Shown here: positions 17,965-26,240 of the stretch, one piece after another
How positions within the stretch are numbered: position 1 is the first letter of the stretch
Layout of the letters: each line of letters begins with the position of its first letter
DNA from: Leptonema sp964619535
GTDB taxonomy: Bacteria > Spirochaetota > Leptospiria > Leptospirales > Leptonemataceae
Reading direction: 5' to 3'
Assembly (NCBI GenBank): GCA_964619535.1
Contig: CAZUEX010000006.1
Span: 124,001 to 188,000, forward strand
Length of the DNA stretch: 64,000 nucleotides
Made by a program: the position numbers and the translations under genes
The notes under the pieces: generated by a model
The model's database searches: none
What the model saw: the letters and a program-made list of their open reading frames with translations, nothing else
Told to the model about the DNA's origin: nothing

Positions 17965-18198
17965 ATGAGGGTAGAAGCGACACAGAATGCCTCCCGCATT
18001 GATGGGGTGTACGTCTATCCCGTGCGTCGGTATCATACGGATCCCGTACCGGCCGTAGAGGCCGTTCGTGAACGCCAGCCCTCTTTTGCAAGCAGCGCAC
18101 AGATTCGTGAGCAAAACTACCTCGAGCTCTATTCGCCGTCCGGGCTGCGCCGCCTGGGCACCATGCCAGCGCCTGCCTTCATTGATCACCGGGCCTGA
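17965..18198 (+). CDS. small protein of unknown function
   Basis: 77 residues, ATG preceded by AGAGG 4 nt upstream. The sequence is polar and rich in Arg, Tyr, Pro and Ala, with no signal peptide or membrane segment (for example DGVYVYPVRRYHTD and YLELYSPSGLRRLG). I do not recognise a family. A longer frame open from 17749 runs through the divergent lipoprotein gene and is not preferred. It is followed after 2 nt by the GTG of a small lipoprotein gene, so the two are probably co-transcribed. Confidence 0.5.
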   Translation: MRVEATQNASRIDGVYVYPVRRYHTDPVPAVEAVRERQPSFASSAQIREQNYLELYSPSGLRRLGTMPAPAFIDHRA

Positions 18199-18200
18199 TC

Positions 18201-18452
18201 GTGTTTTTTCGCATTGTTCCCCTCGCTTTTGTTGTCTCGCAGCTTGCCTCCTGCTCGTTCGTCGAAAGGATGCTATTCGGCAAGGCTGAGCTCGACCCCT
18301 GCGATCCCTCCTATAACTACTACGACGAAGATGGACAGCATTACATCCGCGACGAGCTTGTGCGGGATGACGGCACCATCGACTACCAGCGCATTTTAGA
18401 AGGACTGGACCCTTCGCAGTCCCTTTGCGACCCTCTGAACGAGGGCAGGTAA
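18201..18452 (+). CDS. small lipoprotein, unknown
   Basis: 83 residues with a GTG start two bases after the preceding stop. The N-terminus (FFRIVPLAFVVSQLASC) ends in a lipobox at C18. The mature part is acidic, tyrosine-rich (PSYNYYDEDGQHY) and has two further cysteines (DPCDPS and SLCDPL) that could pair in the periplasm. No homology recognised. The ribosome site is weak; coupling to the upstream small gene would explain this. Confidence 0.55.
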   Translation: MFFRIVPLAFVVSQLASCSFVERMLFGKAELDPCDPSYNYYDEDGQHYIRDELVRDDGTIDYQRILEGLDPSQSLCDPLNEGR

Positions 18453-18535
18453 CTATAGTATAGTATGGAAAGAAGTTGACAGCGACAAGCCACAGGGGTT
18501 GATCCACCTTCTGGCATCCGGCCTGCGAGGTTTCC

Positions 18536-19306
18536 ATGTCATCCCGACGCAAACTACAGTTTCATTCACTTGACGAAGTGCTTGTTGAGCTTTCTTCCCT
18601 TGACGGCAGGCCCGTTCGAACCTCGGGCCGGTGGTCCTTTTACCAGATTCTCACGCATCTGGCAGAGGCCCTGGAATACAGTATATCAGAATATCCACGG
18701 GCCATGCCTTTTCTCATTCGCCGTACCATCGGGCCGATGGCTCTGCGTCATCTCCTGAAGACAAAAGAGATGAAGGCCGGTGCCCCCAACCCCAATGCAC
18801 CGAGAAAGCGCGAAGAAGGCGATGAACAGGCGGCCATGCTTCGATTGCGAACGGCCATTGCTTCCTTTCGGGCCCATGAAGGCCCCATGGCAGAGCATCC
18901 CTTTTTCGGGCCTATTAACAAAGAGGATTACGAGGCCGTGCATGCACACCATGCAGCCCTGCATCTCAGTTTTGTTCACCCCGACAGCCTGCAGGCGGAA
19001 TCACCGGAGCAGCCAGAACCAACCGAATCCGCTCCGGAAACCGAAAAGCCGCCCGAGCAAGCAGAGCTGGCCGCTACAGCAGAGCAACCGACGGTGAAGC
19101 AGGAGGCGGCCGAACCAGAGGCAAAGAAAGCGAGCAAAAAAGCCGCCAGGAAGAAGACATCGGCCAGAAGCTCCTCCAGAAAATCCTCGGAGAAGTCCTC
19201 GGCAACTGCAACGAAAAAGGCTTCGAAGAAGTCTGCAAAGAAGGCCGCAAAGAAGGCTTCCAGAAAGAAAAGCAGCAAAACGAAGCCTGCACAGCCAGCA
19301 GAGTGA
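18536..19306 (+). CDS. DUF1569/DinB-like protein with histone-H1-like basic tail
   Basis: 256 residues; GAGGT lies 5 nt before the ATG. The N-terminal part (about 1-150) matches DUF1569, a DinB-superfamily four-helix bundle: RWSFYQILTHLAEALEYS and YEAVHAHHAALHLSFVHPD supply the expected metal-binding histidines. A Glu/Pro/Ala linker (about 155-200) follows. The last 60 or so residues are almost only Lys, Ala and Ser (repeats like KKASKKAAKK), as in bacterial H1-like proteins. The tail suggests binding to nucleic acid; the enzymatic role of DUF1569 is not established. It is 40 nt upstream of valS. Confidence 0.75.
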   Translation: MSSRRKLQFHSLDEVLVELSSLDGRPVRTSGRWSFYQILTHLAEALEYSISEYPRAMPFLIRRTIGPMALRHLLKTKEMKAGAPNPNAPRKREEGDEQAAMLRLRTAIASFRAHEGPMAEHPFFGPINKEDYEAVHAHHAALHLSFVHPDSLQAESPEQPEPTESAPETEKPPEQAELAATAEQPTVKQEAAEPEAKKASKKAARKKTSARSSSRKSSEKSSATATKKASKKSAKKAAKKASRKKSSKTKPAQPAE

Positions 19307-19346
19307 AAATGGTTTTCAGGGGGCCCGGAAGTAGCAAACTGGGCCA

Positions 19347-22061
19347 ATGACAGCGGAACTGCCTTCACGATACAGCCATAAAGAAACCGAAGCACGATGG
19401 CAGGAGCTCTGGGAACAGTGCGGAGCCTTTTCACCGGAATTTGCCGAAAAGGCCGGCCTTCCACAAGAAGGCGATCCCTACTGCATCGTCATCCCACCGC
19501 CAAACGTTACCGGACAGCTGCACGTTGGCCATGCGCTGAACAATACCATACAGGACGTCCTGATCCGTACCGCCCGCAAGATGGGACGCCCCTCGCTATG
19601 GGTTCCGGGCGTGGACCATGCTGGCATTGCCACACAGGCCCGCGTGGAAAAAGAACTAAAAGAAAAAGAAGGCCTTTCCCGTCATGAGCTCGGACGCGAA
19701 GAATTCCTGAAACGCGTCTGGGACTGGAAGCATCACTACGGTGGACTGATTACAAAACAGATTCGCCGCATGGGCTTCTCTGTGGACTGGACCCGCGAAC
19801 GTTTTACCATGGATGAAGGTCTGTCCCGCGCCGTTCGCAAGGTGTTCGTCGACCTGTATAAAGAAGGACTGATCTATCGCGACACACGCATGGTGAACTG
19901 GGATCCGGAAGCCCGCACCGTTCTTTCAGATCTCGAGGTAGAATACGAAGAAGGGTTTAAAGGCGAGCTGTGGTCCTTTGCTTATCCGTTAACCGACGGC
20001 AGTGGTGAAATCGTTGTGGCCACAACCCGTCCAGAAACCCTGCTTGGCGATACGGCCATTGCCGTGCACCCCGACGATGACCGCTACAAACACCTGATCG
20101 GCAAGACGTGCAAGCTACCGTTCGTGGATCGTGAGGTGCCCATCATTGCCGACAGCATCCTCGTTGACCCCGAGTTCGGAACCGGTGCCGTCAAGGTAAC
20201 GCCTGCACATGATCCGAACGACTTCGATGTGGGTAAGCGTCATAACCTGGAATTCATTACCATCTTTGATCTGTCAGCCCGCGTCAACGAAAACGGCGGT
20301 GAATTCGCCGGCATGGACCGCTATGAGGCTCGTAAGGCCATCAAGGCCAAAATCGCCGAGCTCGGCCTCGAGCGTGGCTCAAAAGAGAACGTCATGAGCC
20401 TCGGCCGTTCGCAGCGCTCAGGAGCCGTTGTTGAGCCCATGATCTCAACCCAGTGGTTCGTTAAAGTTGGTCCGTTAGCCGAGCGTGCAATCGAGGCCGT
20501 TGAAACGGGTAAGATCCGCTTTGTTCCCGATCAGTGGAAGAACCTCTTCTTCGCATGGATGCGCGACGTTCGTGACTGGTGCATCTCACGGCAGCTCTGG
20601 TGGGGACATCAGATTCCTGCATGGCATTGTGCCGACTGCGGCCATACAACCGTGGCCATGGAAGATGTAACGGCCTGCGAGCACTGCCAGTCCGACAACA
20701 TAACCCAGGACGAAGACGTCCTCGACACATGGTTTTCGTCGGGCCTGTGGCCATTCTCTACCCTTGGATGGCCGGAATCCACCGATGACCTGCGCAGGTA
20801 TTATCCCAACACCGTTCTCGTTACCGCCTACGACATCATCTTCTTCTGGGTGGCCCGCATGATCATGCTCGGGTTGCATTTCATGAAGGATGTTCCTTTC
20901 CACGATGTCTATATACACGGCCTCATGCGAGATGAGAAGGGACGCAAGATTTCGAAGTCCCTCGGCAACAACATCGATCCGATCGACGTCGTAAACGAAT
21001 TCGGAGCCGATGCCTATCGCTTCTTCCTCATTGCAACACTGACAGAAGGAAAGGATTCCACCTATTCAGAAGGGCGCCTGAAAGGTTATCAGAACTTTGC
21101 CAACAAGGTATGGAACTCCTCGCGATTCGTTTTCATGAACCTTCCCGAGGATTTCAAACCGGTGGCCGACCCGGAGGCCCTGTCAGGCCTTGCCCTCGAA
21201 ACCGAAGACCTGTGGATCCTCAAACAGCTCAATCATCTTCTGGAAACGCTGAACCGCACGATCGGCAATTACAAGTTTCACATTGCTACAGAAGAGCTGT
21301 ATGGCTTTATCTGGAATCAGTTCTGTGACTGGTATGTAGAGTTAGTCAAACCACGTCTTTACGAAAACGAGATGACGCCTTCCAAAGAGGCTGCCCTGCA
21401 GACGGCCTTCTATGTGCTGCGCAGCATCCTGAATGTACTGCATCCCTTCATGCCACATATCACCGAAGAGATCTTTGCCATTCAAAAGCAGTATCTCGGT
21501 AAAGAGGGCGAAACACCGCGCTTTCTCATGTGGGAGCCCTGGCCGGCGCTCACTCCGCTTTCGCAGGACCAGGAAAAGGAAGCGATCGTACTGGAACGAC
21601 TGCAGGAGGTTATCACCAAGGCCAGGCTGATCCGTGCCGAGGCCGGCCTTGCACCGGATCGCAAGATCCGCATTATCGTGCAAACCGAAAACTCTGAACT
21701 TGGTCGTGTCATCCAGGCCAAAGAGAAGGCAGTGTTACGGCTGTCGCAGGCTGAGGCCATTGAGGTTGCCAGGGCGCATAACCCGGGAAAATTCGAATCC
21801 ATGGAAGCCTTCAGCGAAGGCGAGGTCTTTGTGCCCCTGGAAGGACTGCTCGACGTTGAGAAAGAAAAGGACCGCTTGAACAAAGAGATCAAGAAGACGA
21901 CGCAGCTGGCCGAAGGGGCCCGCAAGAAGCTCGGCAATGCACGTTTCGTGGAAAGCGCCCCGGCCGACGTAATCGAAAAAGAAAAGCGAAAGCTTGAAGA
22001 GGCCGAGGAAAAGCTGCGTTCCCTGGAAAAAGGAATGGAACGCCTGGCCAAAATGGGATGA
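19347..22061 (+). CDS. valS: valyl-tRNA synthetase
   Basis: 904 residues, of normal bacterial length. The HIGH motif appears as PNVTGQLHVGHALNNT (about 50-65) and KMSKS as GRKISKSLGNNIDP. The editing domain carries TTRPETLLGDTA and the active-site core has WCISRQLWWGHQIPAW. A Val-specific C-terminal coiled-coil arm (about 835-904, KEKDRLNKEIKKT...) closes the protein. It charges tRNA-Val and edits mischarged Thr. No T-box or other leader was seen in the 40 nt upstream. Confidence 0.97.
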   Translation: MTAELPSRYSHKETEARWQELWEQCGAFSPEFAEKAGLPQEGDPYCIVIPPPNVTGQLHVGHALNNTIQDVLIRTARKMGRPSLWVPGVDHAGIATQARVEKELKEKEGLSRHELGREEFLKRVWDWKHHYGGLITKQIRRMGFSVDWTRERFTMDEGLSRAVRKVFVDLYKEGLIYRDTRMVNWDPEARTVLSDLEVEYEEGFKGELWSFAYPLTDGSGEIVVATTRPETLLGDTAIAVHPDDDRYKHLIGKTCKLPFVDREVPIIADSILVDPEFGTGAVKVTPAHDPNDFDVGKRHNLEFITIFDLSARVNENGGEFAGMDRYEARKAIKAKIAELGLERGSKENVMSLGRSQRSGAVVEPMISTQWFVKVGPLAERAIEAVETGKIRFVPDQWKNLFFAWMRDVRDWCISRQLWWGHQIPAWHCADCGHTTVAMEDVTACEHCQSDNITQDEDVLDTWFSSGLWPFSTLGWPESTDDLRRYYPNTVLVTAYDIIFFWVARMIMLGLHFMKDVPFHDVYIHGLMRDEKGRKISKSLGNNIDPIDVVNEFGADAYRFFLIATLTEGKDSTYSEGRLKGYQNFANKVWNSSRFVFMNLPEDFKPVADPEALSGLALETEDLWILKQLNHLLETLNRTIGNYKFHIATEELYGFIWNQFCDWYVELVKPRLYENEMTPSKEAALQTAFYVLRSILNVLHPFMPHITEEIFAIQKQYLGKEGETPRFLMWEPWPALTPLSQDQEKEAIVLERLQEVITKARLIRAEAGLAPDRKIRIIVQTENSELGRVIQAKEKAVLRLSQAEAIEVARAHNPGKFESMEAFSEGEVFVPLEGLLDVEKEKDRLNKEIKKTTQLAEGARKKLGNARFVESAPADVIEKEKRKLEEAEEKLRSLEKGMERLAKMG

Positions 22062-22081
22062 CCCGTGCCTCAGCGGGTCAT
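22058..22081. terminator. hairpin between convergent valS and NTF2-like genes
   Basis: ATGACCCG / CGGGTCAT forms an 8-bp stem with an 8-nt loop and overlaps the valS stop. There is no T-run on the valS side, so a bidirectional terminator is only plausible. Confidence 0.35.
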
Positions 22082-22096
22082 AGGGCCCGCCAGGCC

Positions 22097-22504
22097 TTAA
22101 CCAAAACTCTCGAAGCAGTCATAGTTCCTTTGCCTGAGGATCTTGCCATCCTGGAATTCATATACCTGTGCGAAGTGTGCCTTCATCGTATCACCGGGTT
22201 GTAGTTTTCCCAGTGGTATGGCAAGAACCCCCTCCCACAGGGCTTCCAGTACTACGATCTCCTCTGTGCTGTGCAGGGCATTGATCGTATACTTCTGTGA
22301 AGACAGGACCTGCTTTCCCTTTTCTGCCCCCTCCTGTAGCTGTTGCAGGTTTCTTACCGCAATTCGTGGATTGATTGCATTCGGGAACTCGATCTGTTCT
22401 GCATTACTGTGATAAAACTCTTCAAATTCCACGCTGCTTGCATGGTCTTCTATGGCTCGAAGGAACCTTCTGACGGTTTCCTCGTTCTGAATATTCTTAC
22501 TCAT
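22097..22504 (-). CDS. SnoaL/NTF2-like family protein
   Basis: 135 residues. The pattern (RRFLRAIEDHASSVEFEEFYHSNAEQIEFPN near the start; HFAQVYEFQDGKILRQRNYDCFE at the end) is that of the SnoaL-like NTF2 fold: a cone-shaped barrel with a pocket for small hydrophobic ligands. Members are isomerases, hydrolases or binding proteins, and no specific activity can be assigned. It lies 54 nt downstream of the acireductone dioxygenase gene on the same strand and may share its transcript. Confidence 0.75.
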   Translation of the reverse strand: MSKNIQNEETVRRFLRAIEDHASSVEFEEFYHSNAEQIEFPNAINPRIAVRNLQQLQEGAEKGKQVLSSQKYTINALHSTEEIVVLEALWEGVLAIPLGKLQPGDTMKAHFAQVYEFQDGKILRQRNYDCFESFG

Positions 22505-22558
22505 TTTTCTATTGACTTTACAAAAGCCAGCCTTGCAAGCAGTTTCGCGCCCTTGCTG

Positions 22559-23119
22559 TTAACCGGTGAAGGCAGGATACTCGTCGCGCAGCGGATACTT
22601 CGAAGCCAGATCGGAGCCCGTAAAGTGCCCTACCCATCCCTCTGGATCCGTAAAGACACGCACGCATTGAAAGAAGGGCTGTGATCCCATGTCATACCAG
22701 TGTTTGGTGCCGGCAGGGACGTTGACCAGGTCGCCTTTGGTGCAGAGCAGGCCCAGGATCTCTTCGCCTGTATTGATATAGAATAACCCGGATCCATCGA
22801 CAAAGAAACGAGCTTCGTCGTCGGTATGCGTATGCTCATCAAGAAACTTCTTTCGCATCTCAGCGTGATTCGGAAGGTCAGGATGAATGGCCACAACGTC
22901 TTCGGTGCGAAAGCCTCGCTCGTTTTTCAACTTCTCAATCGAAGGACGGTAGGCAGCAATGACCTCTTCTGGTGTGGCTGTCTTTGCCAGCTGAACATCT
23001 GCCTGCCAGCGTTCAAAGAGCACTCCCTTTTTCGAAAGATACGACCGGATCTCTTCAAAGTCGCTTATCTCGGTAAAGGTATCGCTTGAATTCATCGGAT
23101 AGATACGCAGCAGGCTCAT
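22559..23119 (-). CDS. mtnD: acireductone dioxygenase (methionine salvage)
   Basis: 186 residues, the usual size. The cupin metal site is H96-x-H98-x3-E102 (HTHTDDE) with the last ligand H140 (PAGTKHWYD), and the N-terminal part (ERGFRTEDVVAIHPDLPNH) is typical of ARD. It oxidises acireductone with O2 to the keto acid that yields methionine (Fe form) or to an off-pathway product (Ni form). No other mtn genes are near. The start is uncertain: ATG 23119 or the internal ATG at 23095, neither with a good ribosome site. Confidence 0.92.
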   Translation of the reverse strand: MSLLRIYPMNSSDTFTEISDFEEIRSYLSKKGVLFERWQADVQLAKTATPEEVIAAYRPSIEKLKNERGFRTEDVVAIHPDLPNHAEMRKKFLDEHTHTDDEARFFVDGSGLFYINTGEEILGLLCTKGDLVNVPAGTKHWYDMGSQPFFQCVRVFTDPEGWVGHFTGSDLASKYPLRDEYPAFTG

Positions 23120-23273
23120 GGTGCATACATCGGGCGGGTGGCCGACACATGCAAGTGATTTTCATACAGGAGGTTACCCGATGCTCATGCTGTCACAGAG
23201 TTCGGAGCCTCGATGCCTGTTGAGAAACCTCTGAAATCGCTTGCACGACAACGCGCTCATGCATGTCTATGCC

Positions 23274-24218
23274 ATGCGCGAGCTTTATCCTGAAATCCAG
23301 CCTTTTCATACCGGTCGCCTGAAGGTATCGGACCTTCATGAAATCTACTACGAAGAATGTGGAAATCCCGATGGAGCTCCCATTTTGTTTTTACACGGTG
23401 GGCCCGGCGGTGGCATCACCGAAAAGCATCGTCGTTATTTTGATCCTGAACATTATCGCATCGTCCTTTTTGACCAGCGTGGTTCGGGCAAAAGCACGCC
23501 GTTTGCAGAGCTGCGTGAAAACACAACCTGGGATCTTGTTCAAGACATCGAACGGCTCCGGCTCGAGCGGGAGATCGATCGCTGGATTGTATTTGGCGGA
23601 TCCTGGGGCTCCACGCTTGGCCTGGCCTATGCGGTCACACATCCGGAATGCGTTGCAGGCCTGATCCTCCGTGGGATCTTTCTCTGCCGTGAAGAGGAGA
23701 TCCGCTGGTTTTACCAGCACGGTGCCCATTTCCTTTTTCCCGACGCCTACGCACGATACGTTTCCGTCATCCCCGAAAACGAACGCCATGATCTTCTGCA
23801 TGCCTTTCATAAACGCCTGAATGATCCGGACGAGAACGTCCGCCTCGAAGCGGCAAAGGCCTGGAGCCTGTGGGAAGGATCGGCCCTGAAGCTTGTTCCC
23901 GATACGGAAACCCTCGATGAATTCGATCATATTGCCGTCAGCCTGGCACGCATCGAAAACCACTATTTCGTAAACCGTGCCTTCTTTGAAAGCGATGGCT
24001 GGCTGCTCGACCAGGTGAAAAAGATACGACACATCCCGGGGGTGATCATACACGGCCGCTACGACATCGTCTGTCCGGTGAAGAATGCCTTCGATCTGCA
24101 TGCTGCCTGGCCCGAGGCAGAGCTGAAAATCATTCCCGATGCCGGCCATGCCGGTAGCGAACCGGGCATTCTATCGGCCCTTCTCGACGCAACCGATGCC
24201 TTTCGCAGTCAAAGCTGA
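23274..24218 (+). CDS. pip: proline iminopeptidase (alpha/beta hydrolase, S33)
   Basis: About 314 residues from the ATG at 23274, chosen because family members begin MRxLYPEI. Upstream in-frame starts at 23259 (ATG) and 23241 (TTG) exist and none has a clear ribosome site. The oxyanion motif is HGGPGGG (41-47), the nucleophile S110 is in GGSWGS, and the Asp and His of the triad are in HGRYDIVCP and DAGHAGSEPG. It removes N-terminal proline from peptides in the cytoplasm. The family also includes tricorn-type F1 peptidases. The arsenosugar genes follow 44 nt later on the same strand. Confidence 0.9.
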   Translation: MRELYPEIQPFHTGRLKVSDLHEIYYEECGNPDGAPILFLHGGPGGGITEKHRRYFDPEHYRIVLFDQRGSGKSTPFAELRENTTWDLVQDIERLRLEREIDRWIVFGGSWGSTLGLAYAVTHPECVAGLILRGIFLCREEEIRWFYQHGAHFLFPDAYARYVSVIPENERHDLLHAFHKRLNDPDENVRLEAAKAWSLWEGSALKLVPDTETLDEFDHIAVSLARIENHYFVNRAFFESDGWLLDQVKKIRHIPGVIIHGRYDIVCPVKNAFDLHAAWPEAELKIIPDAGHAGSEPGILSALLDATDAFRSQS

Positions 24219-24262
24219 TCCACTGCCGGTAACCGTACGACAATCGGTGCGAAAGAGGGACA

Positions 24263-24595
24263 ATGGATCAATACTACCGTCCCTCGGATCTAAAACAATT
24301 TAAAGAGATCTCTCGCTGGAATGAGAAGCTGGGCAAGAAGTTCTTCGAATACTACGGCCAGGTATTCGAAGACGGAGCCCTGAGCAAACGTGAGAAGGCC
24401 TTGATCGCCCTCGCCGTTGCACATGCCATACAGTGTCCGTATTGCATCGATGCCTACACAACGGAATCCCTTGAGCAGGGAGCGACAGAAGAGCAGATGA
24501 TGGAATCCCCGCATGTAACGGCTGCCATCCGTGGTGGTGCAAGCCTTGTCCATGGCGTGCAGATGATGAACCGTGCCGGTGACCTGAACCTATGA
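24263..24595 (+). CDS. AhpD/CMD-like protein, arsenosugar-biosynthesis associated
   Basis: 110 residues, AGAGGG just before the ATG. The CPYC redox pair (C58, C61) with H54 in AVAHAIQCPYCIDAYT defines the AhpD-like carboxymuconolactone decarboxylase fold. The gene overlaps the radical-SAM ArsS gene by ATGA. The combination matches the known arsenosugar-associated peroxidase-like protein that travels with arsS. It probably acts as a thiol-disulfide or peroxidase partner; the precise reaction is not established. Confidence 0.85.
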   Translation: MDQYYRPSDLKQFKEISRWNEKLGKKFFEYYGQVFEDGALSKREKALIALAVAHAIQCPYCIDAYTTESLEQGATEEQMMESPHVTAAIRGGASLVHGVQMMNRAGDLNL

Positions 24596-25617
24596 CGACA
24601 GCACAGCAACCTGCCAGACAGCTGGAATTACTGCATGAGGTTTTCCAGAGTCAGGGCTGGGCCTCGTTTCAGGAAACCCTGGAAAGGCAGCGCCTTGCTC
24701 CTCTGCATGCACACGGCATCGATACGCTGCAGGTCAATGTGGGCAAACTGTGCAACCAGACATGCATACACTGCCATGTGGATGCGGGCCCACACCGTAG
24801 TGAGATGATGGATCGCGAAACCTTTGATGCCTGCATCGAGGCGGTAAAGAAGCATGACATCCCTGTCGTAGACATCACCGGTGGAGCACCGGAACTCAAC
24901 CCACATTTCCGCTACTTTGTGGAATCCCTGACAGCCCTGGGTACGCACATCATGGTCCGATCCAACCTGACGGTGCTGACCGTGCCGAAGTATACCGACA
25001 TGCCTGCCTTCTTTGCAAAGCATGGTGTGGAAGTGGTTTCTTCGCTTCCCTTTTATAACCGCAGCCGGACCGATGCACAACGAGGCTATGGTGTCTTCGA
25101 CCGGTCGATCGAAGCCCTGAAACGACTCAATGAGCTTGGCTACGGCAAGACGGGCAGCGGCCTGATCCTGAATCTTGTCTATAACCCTTCCGGAACGATG
25201 CTTCCTGGATCACAGAGCAGCCTCGAGAAGGAGTTCAAGAAGCGACTGTTCGATGACTTCGGCATCCACTTCAACAACCTCTACACCATCACCAATATGC
25301 CCGTCTCTCGCTTTCTTGAAGCATTACAGAGCAGCGGTAAAACAGAGGCCTATATGCAACGCCTTATCGAAGCGTTTAATCCGGTGGCTGTACGGGGCGT
25401 TATGTGCACGAACCTTATCTCGGTGTCGCACGATGGACGTCTGTTTGACTGTGACTTCAACCAGATGCTGGAACTGCCCGTAGCAGACGGCTTTGCCGGA
25501 CATATCAAGGATTTTGATGCTGCCCTGCAAAACCGGCCGATCACGGTCGACAATCACTGCTGGGGCTGCACGGCCGGTGCGGGCTCAAGTTGTGGCGGAT
25601 CGACGGTTACGGATTAA
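24592..25617 (+). CDS. arsS: radical SAM protein ArsS (arsenosugar biosynthesis)
   Basis: 341 residues. The radical-SAM cluster is CNQTCIHCHVDAGP (C54, C58, C61), followed by the SAM-contact motif DITGGAPELNPHF. The C-terminal part (DUF3641-like) has conserved cysteines ending in CWGCTAGAGSSCGG, which may bind a second Fe-S cluster. This layout is specific to ArsS, which adds an adenosyl moiety to dimethylated arsenic. It is translationally coupled to the AhpD-like gene. No arsM methyltransferase or ars operon genes are present in the window, so the substrate must be supplied from elsewhere. Confidence 0.92.
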   Translation: MTTAQQPARQLELLHEVFQSQGWASFQETLERQRLAPLHAHGIDTLQVNVGKLCNQTCIHCHVDAGPHRSEMMDRETFDACIEAVKKHDIPVVDITGGAPELNPHFRYFVESLTALGTHIMVRSNLTVLTVPKYTDMPAFFAKHGVEVVSSLPFYNRSRTDAQRGYGVFDRSIEALKRLNELGYGKTGSGLILNLVYNPSGTMLPGSQSSLEKEFKKRLFDDFGIHFNNLYTITNMPVSRFLEALQSSGKTEAYMQRLIEAFNPVAVRGVMCTNLISVSHDGRLFDCDFNQMLELPVADGFAGHIKDFDAALQNRPITVDNHCWGCTAGAGSSCGGSTVTD

Positions 25618-26021
25618 CGAGGCCTTGCCTTGAAGAGTAGCAGTGGCCGCTTTCCCTCAAACAGGACCAGTTGATTGTTAACGAGGCGGTAGCTTGTTCC
25701 TCGTTGCAAATGGTTCAGAAAATCCTGCTCGGTCTGTATATTCTGGCAGGCCATCTTTGTGGTGGTGATCCTTTTCACCCGGATCAGATTCTCTTTCTGC
25801 TCATAGGTGCCGCTGAATCGGTTGCATCCGCCAAAGCCCTGGAAGACGCCGGAATCAAACTGAATAAAAGGCTGCGTCTTTGAATTCGGTATGTCGGTGG
25901 TGCCAATATGCTTGAGCATCCAGATCGTTCCGGTAAACGGCTGGTCGGTTTCGCTTTCCGGAGCGGACAGCCCTGCACAGGCAACGACAGAACAGAGGGC
26001 TAAGACAGCAAACAGTCGCAT
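25614..26021 (-). CDS. META-domain (HslJ-like) lipoprotein
   Basis: About 135 residues from the ATG at 26021, which has GGAG 7 nt upstream; the longer frame from 26165 is not preferred. A signal peptide with lipobox (CSVVACAG) precedes a META/DUF306 domain: GTIWMLKHIG, IQFDSGVFQGFGGCNRFSGTYE, and the paired cysteine in TKMACQN. In E. coli the related HslJ is a heat-inducible outer-membrane lipoprotein affecting novobiocin resistance; the role here is unknown. It is convergent with arsS, and the two stops overlap by 4 nt. Confidence 0.82.
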   Translation of the reverse strand: MRLFAVLALCSVVACAGLSAPESETDQPFTGTIWMLKHIGTTDIPNSKTQPFIQFDSGVFQGFGGCNRFSGTYEQKENLIRVKRITTTKMACQNIQTEQDFLNHLQRGTSYRLVNNQLVLFEGKRPLLLFKARPR

Positions 26022-26103
26022 ACGGCAACTCCAACCGGATCGATACAGATGACAAGCGAAAGCGCTGGCATTGCGATCCTGGCCGGATAAAAAAAGGCGG
26101 CCA

Positions 26104-26132
26104 CAGATCTGCCTGAAATTCAGGCAGATCTG
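26104..26132. repeat. perfect 14-1-14 nt inverted repeat in a divergent promoter region
   Basis: Left arm CAGATCTGCCTGAA, one A, right arm TTCAGGCAGATCTG. It lies 82 nt from the META lipoprotein start and 108 nt from the PP2C regulator start. No T-run follows in either direction, which argues for an operator or RNA structure rather than a terminator. Confidence 0.8.
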
Positions 26133-26240
26133 AAATCGAGGGCATACCCGGCCTGATTTGCCCAAAAAATCGGCATCTCTTCTATTCTAAAGGCATGGAT
26201 ACCGGCGGTGGCATGGCATCAATGTTGCAAGAGGCCACGT

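Noticed and set aside
18976..19464. Phe/Ala/Ser-rich 162-residue frame on the minus strand
   Set aside because: Antisense shadow of the Lys/Ala tail of the DUF1569 protein and the start of valS; no ribosome site or family match.
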